A DNA stretch of 64,000 bases from JAFDXJ01 sp039811225. Its GTDB lineage: Bacteria > Bacteroidota > Bacteroidia > Chitinophagales > Chitinophagaceae. Within the stretch, counting starts at the first letter, position 1. Each line of letters begins with the position of its first letter. The stretch is from contig JBDHYG010000006.1 in assembly GCA_039811225.1 (NCBI GenBank), forward strand, positions 1 to 64,000, given 5' to 3'. The position numbers and the translations under genes are program-made. Below the pieces are notes generated by a model. The model did not search any database. It had not been told where the DNA came from and saw only the letters and a program-made list of their open reading frames with translations. Shown here piece after piece: positions 43,132-51,577 of this stretch.

Positions 43132-44730
43132 TTACTTTTTCAGAATTTGAATAGTAGCCTCTTGCTCATTTTGCCGGATGGTTACATAATATATACCAAA
43201 AGGTAAATCGGCAATGTTCCAGGTGAATTGTGATGAAGTTACTGTCAATCGTTTGAATAGTACACCTGTCGAATTTTTAATTTGCAGGTAAGCCGGGGAA
43301 GTTGCATCGAGACCTTGAATATGAATAAGGTTATCTGCCGGGTTGGGGAAAACCTGGAATTGATTTGCAGGTATTCTTTTTATTGAAGGCATTACAGTAC
43401 CCGGATCATTTAAGTAACGGGTAACGACAGCCTTATTTTTAAAACCATACGGTTTGCCTGCATAGCCAACGGCAATAATTTTTCCATCCGACTGAAGGGC
43501 TACTGCATTGGCAGCTGCGTAAGGATCATCTGGAAACTGCGTTATTACTTTCCCCTTATTACCAAAACTTTTATCTATACTTCCATTCGTCTTATATCGG
43601 GCTAAAACAATTTTGGCCACATTTGATGTAATAGGATTTTCACTTATACCGGCTGCTATAATTTTTCCATCAGCCTGCAGGGTAAGTGCATTTGCCACAT
43701 CTTCATATCCAAAATCTGTATAACAAAGCCCATTGATGCCAAAGGCAGAATCAATTGTACCATTCGCATTGAACTGAATCAATGTAAAATCATCGTACGA
43801 TAAATTATTATAAGAACCACCTGCGACAATTATTTTTCCGTTTTGTTGCCTGGCCATGGCTTGTACCCTGAATGGAAAATGTTCTGCCAGTTCAGTAACT
43901 GTTTTTCCTTTTTTGCCAAATGCCGGGTCCAGGGACCCATCTGGCTGGAGTTGCACAAGCAAATATTGGGCATTACTGTTTTGCTCGGGTAAGGTTAAGC
44001 CACAAATGATGAGTTGATTATTGTCTGTCAGCGCAAGCGAGGCGGCTTTTGAAAAATAGCCATTGGAAATAATTTTCAGGCCTTTGTTATTAAATGAAGA
44101 ATCCGGTTGGCCATTGGATAGTAACCGAGCCGCTACTAACGCATAAGTAGAATTGGATAAACCATAAGATCGCAAAGAGCCGCAAAGGACAATTTTACCA
44201 TCTGCCTGTAATGATAGGGCATTTGTGGTGAGATCATAATGTTGCATAGTAATGAGAGCAATACCGTTATCACCAAAGCTGGCATCTTTTCTTCCATTTG
44301 GTTTATAGCGTGCAACGAGAATTTTGCTATATACATATGGGGAGTCATCATACCGGTGATTCCCGGTATATCCGGCTGCGATGATATACCCATCGTTTTG
44401 TACCGCCAATGAATAGAAACCTGTATATCGCTTATTTATTTCTAACGTTACAATCCCATTTTTCCCAAAAGACGAATCGATGGAACCATCCGCATTAAAC
44501 CGGGTCAACAAACTTTTTATTCGAAAAGGATAGTCATTAATATAAATTTCACCGGCCGCCAGGATCTTGCCATCAGGCTGTAGGGCAGTTGTATAAAAAA
44601 AAGATTCTTGTGATACGTTGGTAAAAGCTATTCCATTTACTCCAAAATCGGTATCTGGTTCACCGGCCTGGGCCAATATCCCGGTATGAATCAAACTAAG
44701 CAGCAGGCACTGAGCTAATATTCGTTTCAT
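43132..44730 (-). CDS. Delta-60 repeat protein with T9SS sorting domain
   Basis: A 532-residue secreted protein. A signal peptide (near GILAQ) is followed by about eight repeats of the delta-60 type (for example ALQPDGKILAAG, TRFNADGSIDSSFGKNGIV, SLQADGKIVLCG), which build a beta-propeller-like fold. The C-terminal 75 residues start VFPNPADNLIHIQ and end ATIQILKK, the pattern of a type A sorting domain for the type IX secretion system. It is thus likely exported across the outer membrane and released or anchored at the surface. The ATG at 44730 is chosen over an upstream frame from 44781. Its ligand is unknown. Confidence 0.93.
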   Translation of the reverse strand: MKRILAQCLLLSLIHTGILAQAGEPDTDFGVNGIAFTNVSQESFFYTTALQPDGKILAAGEIYINDYPFRIKSLLTRFNADGSIDSSFGKNGIVTLEINKRYTGFYSLAVQNDGYIIAAGYTGNHRYDDSPYVYSKILVARYKPNGRKDASFGDNGIALITMQHYDLTTNALSLQADGKIVLCGSLRSYGLSNSTYALVAARLLSNGQPDSSFNNKGLKIISNGYFSKAASLALTDNNQLIICGLTLPEQNSNAQYLLVQLQPDGSLDPAFGKKGKTVTELAEHFPFRVQAMARQQNGKIIVAGGSYNNLSYDDFTLIQFNANGTIDSAFGINGLCYTDFGYEDVANALTLQADGKIIAAGISENPITSNVAKIVLARYKTNGSIDKSFGNKGKVITQFPDDPYAAANAVALQSDGKIIAVGYAGKPYGFKNKAVVTRYLNDPGTVMPSIKRIPANQFQVFPNPADNLIHIQGLDATSPAYLQIKNSTGVLFKRLTVTSSQFTWNIADLPFGIYYVTIRQNEQEATIQILKK

Positions 44731-44817
44731 AACAGTTGTATTTAAGGCTAAGATAAATATTAATATAAATAACCTGATCACTATACCTCTGGTGAAAGAA
44801 GATGTTACTAAACCCGT

Positions 44818-45081
44818 TTAATCTTCATCACCCTCATAATAGGCATCCTCGCTATAGTATATTTCTTTCCATTTCCTGGCCGCCTGATCATCTAATAATT
44901 CTATGATATCAAAAATGGGATCATCTTTTTTCTGCCATTTCAATGTTATTTCTCTACCATAATGAACCACATACATGCAATGATCACTAACCAGTTTTAC
45001 CTGGATAAGGCTAATCTTTTTGTTTTTCTTTTCACGGATCAGGTAATAACATTCCGGTTCCAATAATGCATACGAATACAT
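44818..45081 (-). CDS. Small acidic protein, unknown
   Basis: An 87-residue protein with no signal peptide or membrane segment. It has a basic middle (REKKNKKISLIQVK) and an acidic end (YYSEDAYYEGDED), with many Tyr. I do not recognise a family. The ATG at 45081 is the likely start. The 221-bp stretch upstream (45082-45302) is very AT-rich and contains no gene that I can support; it probably holds the promoter. Confidence 0.6.
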   Translation of the reverse strand: MYSYALLEPECYYLIREKKNKKISLIQVKLVSDHCMYVVHYGREITLKWQKKDDPIFDIIELLDDQAARKWKEIYYSEDAYYEGDED

Positions 45082-45302
45082 AGTCAATATTTTTAAAACA
45101 ATAAATTAGAAAGGATTAGTAAATGAATCCGACTACCCGGGTCATGCAAGTTGCCTGTAAGTAGTATTTAAGAAAGCAATAAACAAAAGTAAAAAAGAAG
45201 ATTGAAAATGAATTCACAAAAAATATAAAAAATATAATTTATTGATTATTATAATTTTACAGTATAATATTAAAATTTATATCGAAAGAAATTAGAGTAT
45301 TG

Positions 45303-46574
45303 TTACATCAGTTTCCAATTCATGATCGTGTTTGCCCATTCGCTTTTGTAGGGAGCTGATACCCGAATATAATTATCGGTATAACCATGCATGAGCCCGT
45401 CTTTTTCATACGCTTCAAAAAGGACCGGCCGTATAGTGCCGGAAAACCGGCTACTAAATTCCTGCATTTTCTGATAACTAAGTTGGCGCAGGATTTTATT
45501 TCGTTCATGTCTTTCTGACAAGGGAACAATAGGCCGAATATCTAAAGCCCGTGTATTTTTTCTTTCGGAATAGGTAAAAACGTGTAAATAAGAAACAGGC
45601 AATTGGGTTAGAAAATCGTTGGTTTCGGTAAACTCCTTTTCGGATTCTGCGGGAAAGCCAACAATAACATCAACACCGATAGCACAATCCGGTATAGCGG
45701 TTTTGATCATAGCTACTTTTTCAGCATAGAGTGCTTTCCGGTAGCGGCGACGCATTAATCCCAGGATTTTATCACTTCCACTTTGCAACGGCATATGGAA
45801 ATGGGGCATACATTTTTTACTGGCTGCAACAAATTCAATAATCTCTGTACTTAGTAAATTTGGTTCAATTGAAGATAAACGCAACCGTTCAATACCTTGC
45901 ACAGTTTCCAGTTCAGCGAGCAGGTCAATGAGTTTTTCCGAATTATTTTTCTCTGTATTTTTTCCAAAATCACCCAGGTTGATACCTGTTAAAACAATTT
46001 CCTTCACGCCTTTGGCAGCAAGCATTTCAGCTGTTTTCCGTACCTGTGCTATGGTCCCGCTACGGCTTTTACCCCGGGCTAATGGTATGGTACAAAAAGA
46101 GCAATTATAATCACAGCCATCCTGCACTTTTAAAAAACTACGGGTACGGTCATCCACTGAAAAAGCGGTATGAAAATCTTCCACTTCATGGATTTCACAG
46201 CTCGATAATTTATTGGCACCCGGATTGCCCAGGTAAGATAAATGCTGGACCAGGTTAAACTTTTCTGCAGCGCCTAAAACAAGATCTACACCTGGAATTT
46301 CGGAAATCTCTTTTGCTTTTAGCTGGGCATAACACCCGGTAACCACGATCATTCCCTGCGGTGCCCTTTTCTGGATACGACGAATTAATTGCCGGCATTC
46401 TTTATCGGCGTTTTCTGTTACCGAACAGGTATTGAGCACATAAATATCTGCCGTATCTTCAAATGGTTTCTGTACATAACCGTCTGCTTCTGCCATCCTG
46501 GAGAGGGTAGAGGTTTCGGAGAAATTTAATTTACAACCGAGTGTATGAAATGCAATGGATTGTTTATCCTTCAT
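45303..46574 (-). CDS. mtaB: tRNA t6A37 methylthiotransferase
   Basis: A 423-residue radical SAM methylthiotransferase of the MtaB type, which turns t6A37 into ms2t6A37 in tRNAs reading ANN codons. The N-terminal UPF0004 domain has the three cluster cysteines (TLGCKLNFSE, NTCSVTENA, VTGCYAQ), the radical SAM motif is DGCDYNCSFCTIPLARG, and a C-terminal TRAM-like domain ends the protein. The lack of a MiaB-type signature and the order of motifs favour MtaB. A -7 box (46580-46587) sits 5 nt before the ATG, so the message is probably leaderless. Confidence 0.93.
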   Translation of the reverse strand: MKDKQSIAFHTLGCKLNFSETSTLSRMAEADGYVQKPFEDTADIYVLNTCSVTENADKECRQLIRRIQKRAPQGMIVVTGCYAQLKAKEISEIPGVDLVLGAAEKFNLVQHLSYLGNPGANKLSSCEIHEVEDFHTAFSVDDRTRSFLKVQDGCDYNCSFCTIPLARGKSRSGTIAQVRKTAEMLAAKGVKEIVLTGINLGDFGKNTEKNNSEKLIDLLAELETVQGIERLRLSSIEPNLLSTEIIEFVAASKKCMPHFHMPLQSGSDKILGLMRRRYRKALYAEKVAMIKTAIPDCAIGVDVIVGFPAESEKEFTETNDFLTQLPVSYLHVFTYSERKNTRALDIRPIVPLSERHERNKILRQLSYQKMQEFSSRFSGTIRPVLFEAYEKDGLMHGYTDNYIRVSAPYKSEWANTIMNWKLM

Positions 46575-46579
46575 GCCGG

Positions 46580-46587
46580 CAAAGGTA
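46580..46587 (-). promoter_or_regulatory. -7 box at the mtaB start
   Basis: The minus strand reads TACCTTTG (46587-46580), a match to TAnnTTTG, 5 nt before the mtaB ATG at 46574. No clear -33 TTTG is seen. Confidence 0.45.
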
Positions 46588-46618
46588 ATTGAAAAAAAGG
46601 TGCCTGTTTCCCGGGTAT

Positions 46619-46647
46619 AAAAAAACTACCGGCGGATAGGCCGGTAG
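46619..46647 (-). terminator. Terminator after the DUF6600-like gene
   Basis: CTACCGGC (46626-46633) pairs perfectly with GCCGGTAG (46640-46647); the plus-strand A run at 46620-46625 gives a U run on the minus strand. It ends the DUF6600-like transcript 28 bp after its stop. Confidence 0.87.
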
Positions 46648-46674
46648 CTGCTTTAAAAGGGTTGAGCAGAAATT

Positions 46675-48150
46675 TTAAAAGGGTGGTTTATTTCTGTTTT
46701 GATTTCTATTTTCCTGTTGTTTTTTTTGAGCTTCCCGCTGTAAAAACTGATTGCGATTTTGATTTCGTTGCATCTCTGCAAATTTTTCTTTTTGTTGTTG
46801 TTGCATACGTTGCTGATACATTTTTTGCGCTTCTAATTTTTTATTTATTTCCTGTCTTTTTTGCTTTTCCGCAAATTGCTTTTGTTGTTGCATGCGTTGC
46901 TGATACATTTTTTGTGCTTCCAATTTCTTATTCAGCTCTTGCCTTTTTTGCATCTCTGCATACTGTTTTTGCTTTTCTTGCTGCATACGTTGCTGGTAAG
47001 CTTCGCGGGCTTTTTCTTTTTTTTGCCATTCCGGCTGTTTGTTCTTTAATTGTTCCTGTGCCAGAGTAGCATTCAGCGAAGGTTGCATAGAATTCCTTGC
47101 ATTATTTACCGGGGGAAGATTTTTCTGTCCTTCTGAACGCCGCTTAGGTTGCCTCGTTGGGGTATTACTGTCATTTGCCGGTGGCTTATTGCCAGGTTGT
47201 TGCATGGTGTTACCCTTCTGGTTATACCTTTTTGAATCCTGGGGATAATTTTGTTTTTTGGCAGAATTATTACTGTTTTTAACGGTTTCTTTACTGCCCG
47301 TTCCGGGACGATACATTTCAACGGTATTTTTTGATACCCTGGTATTACCTGCATTTTTAGCATTCACAATCCTGACTGTCTGTACTTTTCTGCCGGTTGA
47401 TCTTTGAACATCATTGACAGATGGCCCTGTTACCACACGACGATTATTATAAATGTTTGTATTATTGATTATAGTGGTGTTCCGGATAATAGTGACATTC
47501 CTTGTATTCTGTACATAATAATGATTGATACGTGGGCTCATTATATACCGGGAAGGCACAAAACACCACCTGCTTGCCGGGTAATTATATCCAAAATTGA
47601 AACCAATACTAATATTGATACCTGGTCCTAACGGTGTCCAGCCATAATAACCGCCACCACTACGCCAGCCTACCCAGGCAGGACCCCATTGGTAACCGGG
47701 GATCCACATCCAGCCATAACCAACTTCATAAGCCCATCTGCCATAGTGGAAAGGCGCCCAGCCCCAACGATAATCTGATACCCATGTCCAGCCATAATAA
47801 GTATATACCCAATGCCCCCTGGTGTGATAAGGAATAAAACCTCTTTCATTGGCAATCCAGACGCGACCATATGCCGGATAGTTAATCCATCTTCCATACG
47901 GGCTTAGCGTGTTTACAAAAACATTAATATTTACATCACCCCGGTCTTCATCATTATAATAATCGTCATCATCATTATAATCATCCTCATCTTCATTATA
48001 CTGATAATTATCATCTCCATTATTATAATAACCATTATCCGGAGGTGGAGGTTCCTGGTATTGCGCCAGGGCATTTCTGGATGAACTGCAGGAAATAAAC
48101 AGTAGTACGGATACTGCAGCTGTGATCAAATTATTCATGTGCTTTTTCAT
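46675..48150 (-). CDS. DUF6600-like lipoprotein with Gln/Lys-rich coil
   Basis: A 491-residue protein. It has a lipoprotein signal (lipobox LFISC, Cys21), an acidic Asp/Asn/Tyr stretch (about 40-72), and a Trp/Tyr/Gly-rich part (about 75-200: SPYGRWINYPAYGRVW, GHWVYTYYGWTWVSDY, GWAPFHYGRWAY, WIPGYQWGPAWVGWR) that matches the DUF6600 pattern. A basic Asn-rich middle follows, and the last 150 residues are a Gln/Lys/Arg-rich helix with tandem 28-residue repeats around RQEINKKLEAQKMYQQRMQQQ. It is exported and probably lies in the periplasm or at the outer membrane. The function is unknown; the coil suggests self-assembly or binding to a charged polymer. Confidence 0.82.
   Translation of the reverse strand: MKKHMNNLITAAVSVLLFISCSSSRNALAQYQEPPPPDNGYYNNGDDNYQYNEDEDDYNDDDDYYNDEDRGDVNINVFVNTLSPYGRWINYPAYGRVWIANERGFIPYHTRGHWVYTYYGWTWVSDYRWGWAPFHYGRWAYEVGYGWMWIPGYQWGPAWVGWRSGGGYYGWTPLGPGINISIGFNFGYNYPASRWCFVPSRYIMSPRINHYYVQNTRNVTIIRNTTIINNTNIYNNRRVVTGPSVNDVQRSTGRKVQTVRIVNAKNAGNTRVSKNTVEMYRPGTGSKETVKNSNNSAKKQNYPQDSKRYNQKGNTMQQPGNKPPANDSNTPTRQPKRRSEGQKNLPPVNNARNSMQPSLNATLAQEQLKNKQPEWQKKEKAREAYQQRMQQEKQKQYAEMQKRQELNKKLEAQKMYQQRMQQQKQFAEKQKRQEINKKLEAQKMYQQRMQQQQKEKFAEMQRNQNRNQFLQREAQKKQQENRNQNRNKPPF
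46780..47010. repeat. Coding tandem repeats in the DUF6600-like gene
   Basis: Three to four imperfect units of about 84-90 bp encode the repeated AQKMYQQRMQQQ / RQEINKKLEAQ pattern of the C-terminal coil. The units near 46790-46870 and 46875-46960 are the most alike; the one near 46965-47010 is more diverged. Confidence 0.8.
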
Positions 48151-48237
48151 GTGATTATATTTTGCTTGTTTAAAATGGTGATTTTACAATTCTTTATTTA
48201 TAGACCGTTTGCCCTGCTTTAGTTAAATCAGGAACGT

Positions 48238-48249
48238 ACAAACGTTTGT
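48238..48249. promoter_or_regulatory. 12-bp palindrome upstream of the DUF6600-like gene
   Basis: ACAAACGTTTGT is a perfect palindrome, 88 bp upstream of the ATG at 48150 and 121 bp past the end of the serine hydrolase gene. It has no T run. It may be an operator; the rest of the 220-bp gap (48151-48370) shows nothing else clear. Confidence 0.35.
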
Positions 48250-48370
48250 TAAATCAAAGAACTTAATTTTCACAACCGGCTATATGACTGATAGGAATGA
48301 AAAAGGTTAAATGGTGATAAAAAGAATTTTGAAAGCCCGGATTTTGAAAAAAACAATTTTTTTCTCCGGT

Positions 48371-49540
48371 TTATTCAGCAAATTGAAGTGTATCTGCAAT
48401 GCCGGTAAATATATTGGCAATTTCTTTCCCCCTGTAAATATTCCTGTTGTATTTATTGCCCAGGATGATGATTGTGGCTGTATCCTGGTATATACGGGTA
48501 AATACAGTATTGGAGCCATGCCATTTACCATTATGATAAATAATATTTTCATCTTTATTGGCAAATAAGCGCCAGGCGAGACCATAATTATGCATGGATT
48601 TAGTCTCATGACTTTGTGGTGTAAAAGCCAGGTCCAACATATCTTTTCGCAGGTATGTATGTTGATATAAACTCTTGTCCCACAATAACAGATCCTGTAC
48701 TGTGCTATAAATATTTTTATCTCCGTACGTGCAATCGAGATGATCCATGGGGTAGGGCCGGTTGCCCAAATACGTCGGGGTATAAGTTGCTGTATCTTTT
48801 ATAGAAAATACATACGTGTGCTTCATACCCAGAGGTAAAAAAACACTATCACGCATATAGTCCGGGAAGGGTTGGTGTGTCATCTTTTCAAGAATCAAAG
48901 CCAACAGGACAAAATTGGTATTGCAATAGTGAAACACACGATCAGGATTTGCAAGCATAGCAGGTTTATGCTCGATCATAAATTGCAGGACATCTTCATT
49001 AGTAGCTTTTCGTTTTTTATCCCAGGCAGAATCTAAAAAGTTCAAATAGTTGGGCAAGCCACTCCTGTGGTCTAACAGCATGTGAATGGTTATACCTTTA
49101 TAGGGGAGTGCCGGGAAAAATTTTTGCAAAGTATCATCCAGGGAAAGCCGCCCTTCCTCTACCAGTTTTAAAATGGCCATGCCGGTAAAAGTCTTGGAAA
49201 TAGATGCTAAATGGAAGGGGGTTGTATCAGTGATTGGGGCCATCGTTTGAAAATTGATATAACCCTGGTATTTTTCAAAAACAACTTGCCCGTTTTTGGC
49301 CACCAGTATACTGCCATTAAATCTCGGTCCCAGGTTTTTATTATAAAAATCGGCCACCCGGCTATTCCAATAAACAGTTTCATTTGCAGTGAGCTTACGA
49401 AAAGTAAAATCAGGTTTATATAAAGCCGCGCCCTCTTTGTTGTCTTTATTTTGTTTGCTGGCACCTGAGGTGCAAGCCTGCAACATTATCAGGATGACAA
49501 AACATACCGTCATGACGGTAAAAAGGGGGAAATGCTTCAT
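48371..49540 (-). CDS. Serine hydrolase lipoprotein, beta-lactamase class C family
   Basis: A 389-residue protein with a lipoprotein signal (lipobox MLQAC, near residue 22). The beta-lactamase/transpeptidase-like fold shows the S-x-x-K motif in HLASISKTFTG and the Y-x-N motif in FHYCNTNFVLL; the third motif is near IIYHNGKWHGSN (HNG). Such proteins are mostly D-amino-acid peptidases or esterases rather than true beta-lactamases. The start at 49540 (MKHFPLF) gives a proper lipoprotein signal; a longer frame from 49645 would overlap the divergent gene at 49622. Confidence 0.9.
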   Translation of the reverse strand: MKHFPLFTVMTVCFVILIMLQACTSGASKQNKDNKEGAALYKPDFTFRKLTANETVYWNSRVADFYNKNLGPRFNGSILVAKNGQVVFEKYQGYINFQTMAPITDTTPFHLASISKTFTGMAILKLVEEGRLSLDDTLQKFFPALPYKGITIHMLLDHRSGLPNYLNFLDSAWDKKRKATNEDVLQFMIEHKPAMLANPDRVFHYCNTNFVLLALILEKMTHQPFPDYMRDSVFLPLGMKHTYVFSIKDTATYTPTYLGNRPYPMDHLDCTYGDKNIYSTVQDLLLWDKSLYQHTYLRKDMLDLAFTPQSHETKSMHNYGLAWRLFANKDENIIYHNGKWHGSNTVFTRIYQDTATIIILGNKYNRNIYRGKEIANIFTGIADTLQFAE

Positions 49541-49621
49541 GAAGCGCAAAGTAAATAGATCGGCGCCGGATATAAATAAAGAACATGTTGTTTCTAACAA
49601 TATCTTTACAATTTCCTCTAT

Positions 49622-50788
49622 ATGGCACTTGTACTTTTTGAACATACGGATGCGTATCTACTATATCCATTTGCTACTGTGCGGCCGGTAGCCGATTTGC
49701 GGGTGGGAATTTTATCTTTTAAGGAGCGTTGGGAAATACTATCCGGCCAACCGGCTTTTCTGCAATCAAGAGTGTATTTACAGGAATTGAATGTACCGGT
49801 TCCGGAAGGCAGCCATCTTTGGCTGGATGCTGCTCTTTTACCAAATGTAGATTTACTCTCCGCGATTTCTGCATTGCAGGAAGGGGATGCCCTGGCATAT
49901 AATGACCGGCTTATTGCCGGCAAACCAACTATACCAATTAGTAAAATTGAGCCCAGTAATTTTGAAAAATATTTCAACCATATTTCCGCTATTTCCGGAA
50001 TTCAATTGGTTAGTTACCCAGCAGATATCTTGCGGGAAAATACCCGTATGGTGCAATTTGATTTTGACCTCCTGGCCGGTACCAGGAAAAGGATTTCTAT
50101 TGATCATTTTCCTTCCAGCCAATTTATTTGCCCGGAAAATATTTTCATTGAAGATGGCGCCTCCGTCGAATACAGTTATATCAATGCTATCCGGGGGCCT
50201 GTATTTATAGCAAAAAATGCAAAAGTTCTGGCAGGTAGTTTTATCCAGGGGCCTTTTGTCTTAGGGGAAGGAAGTATAGTAAAGATGGGAAGCCATGTAT
50301 ATGGTACTACGAGCGTGGGCCCTTATTGTACAATCGGTGGTGAAATAAAGAATTCCGTTTTCCTGGGTTTCTCCAATAAAGCACACGATGGCTATTTAGG
50401 TGATTCCATAATTGGCCATTGGTGCAATATGGGTGCCGGCACTACGGTGAGTAATGTAAAAAATACCGGGAGCGCCATTCAGCTCGCTGGTAAAGACTTG
50501 GGTAAAAAAGCCGGTGTTTGGTTGGGCGATTATTCCAGGACCGCTATTCACACATCCATTAATTCCGGGACAATGATTGGTATTTGTTGTAATGTATTTG
50601 GTACGGGGTTGACACCCAAAATAATTCCTGATTTTAGTTGGGGCTTCCCGGAATTTCAAACGTATCAACCGGAAAAGGCCATAGAACATATCACGAATTG
50701 GAAAAGTTTTAAAAATCAACCCTTTACTGAAAAGGAAAAAAGTATTTTGCGGTTTATATTTGCGCATTCAAAAAACATACAATCATGA
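49622..50788 (+). CDS. GlmU-like left-handed beta-helix protein
   Basis: A 388-residue protein of the type annotated as GlmU family protein in Bacteroidota. The N-terminal half (about 1-150) looks like a worn nucleotidyltransferase domain without the normal G-x-G-T-R-M signature. The C-terminal half is a left-handed beta-helix with hexapeptide repeats (VFIAKNAKVLAGSFIQGPFVLGEGSIVKMGSHV and later NMGAGTTVSNVKN). It may be a sugar-nucleotide acyl or uridylyl transferase, but activity is unproven. Its stop overlaps the tpiA start by 4 bp (ATGA), so the two genes are translationally coupled. Confidence 0.87.
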   Translation: MALVLFEHTDAYLLYPFATVRPVADLRVGILSFKERWEILSGQPAFLQSRVYLQELNVPVPEGSHLWLDAALLPNVDLLSAISALQEGDALAYNDRLIAGKPTIPISKIEPSNFEKYFNHISAISGIQLVSYPADILRENTRMVQFDFDLLAGTRKRISIDHFPSSQFICPENIFIEDGASVEYSYINAIRGPVFIAKNAKVLAGSFIQGPFVLGEGSIVKMGSHVYGTTSVGPYCTIGGEIKNSVFLGFSNKAHDGYLGDSIIGHWCNMGAGTTVSNVKNTGSAIQLAGKDLGKKAGVWLGDYSRTAIHTSINSGTMIGICCNVFGTGLTPKIIPDFSWGFPEFQTYQPEKAIEHITNWKSFKNQPFTEKEKSILRFIFAHSKNIQS

Positions 50789-51546
50789 GAAAAAAAATTG
50801 CTGCTGCCAACTGGAAAATGAATCTTACCCTGTCAGAAGGTGAAAATTTACTGGATGGAATTTTACAGGAAAATATTGTTTTACAAGCAACACAGGCGGC
50901 AATTTTTGCAGTACCCTTTCCTTACCTGCAAATGGCTGCTCAACGGATAAAAGGAAAAGCAAATTATTTTGTGGCGGCACAGGATTGTTCCGATAAAAAA
51001 GCGGGCGCCTATACCGGTGAAGTTGCTGTTTCCATGCTGGCTTCTCTTGGAATTACACATGTGATCATTGGCCATTCAGAACGGCGTATGTATTTCAAGG
51101 AATCGCATGAAATGCTGGCTACCAAGCTCAATTTGATTCTTGAAGCGAATCTTACTCCCATCTTTTGTTGCGGGGAGCCACTGGAAATCCGTGAAGCTGG
51201 AAAGCAGAATGAATTTGTGGCAAAGCAAATCCGGGAATCAGTTTTTCATCTTTCCCCGGAAGCATTAGAGAAAGTCATTATAGCATATGAACCCATTTGG
51301 GCAATCGGTACAGGAAAAACAGCCAGTACTGCAGAAGCACAGGATATGCATATGCATTTACGCATGACCATTGCCCGGCATTATGGCGATATCATTGCCG
51401 ACAAGATCAGCATTCTTTATGGGGGAAGTGTGAAAGGTAATAATGCCCGGGAATTATTTTCCCAACATGATGTGGATGGAGGATTAGTAGGCGGGGCTTC
51501 TCTAAATGCTGCAGAATTTTCCACGATTATAAAATCACTGCCATAA
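50785..51546 (+). CDS. tpiA: Triosephosphate isomerase
   Basis: A 253-residue glycolytic enzyme that interconverts dihydroxyacetone phosphate and glyceraldehyde-3-phosphate. The substrate-binding Lys is in AAANWKMN, the electrophile His in IGHSERR and the catalytic Glu in YEPIWAIGTGK, followed by LYGGSVKG and DGGLVGGASL. Length is standard. It overlaps the GlmU-like gene by 4 bp and is followed after 31 bp by the flippase gene on the same strand. Confidence 0.97.
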   Translation: MRKKIAAANWKMNLTLSEGENLLDGILQENIVLQATQAAIFAVPFPYLQMAAQRIKGKANYFVAAQDCSDKKAGAYTGEVAVSMLASLGITHVIIGHSERRMYFKESHEMLATKLNLILEANLTPIFCCGEPLEIREAGKQNEFVAKQIRESVFHLSPEALEKVIIAYEPIWAIGTGKTASTAEAQDMHMHLRMTIARHYGDIIADKISILYGGSVKGNNARELFSQHDVDGGLVGGASLNAAEFSTIIKSLP

Positions 51547-51577
51547 TGTGGCGTTTATTACCTGTTAAACCCTGTTC

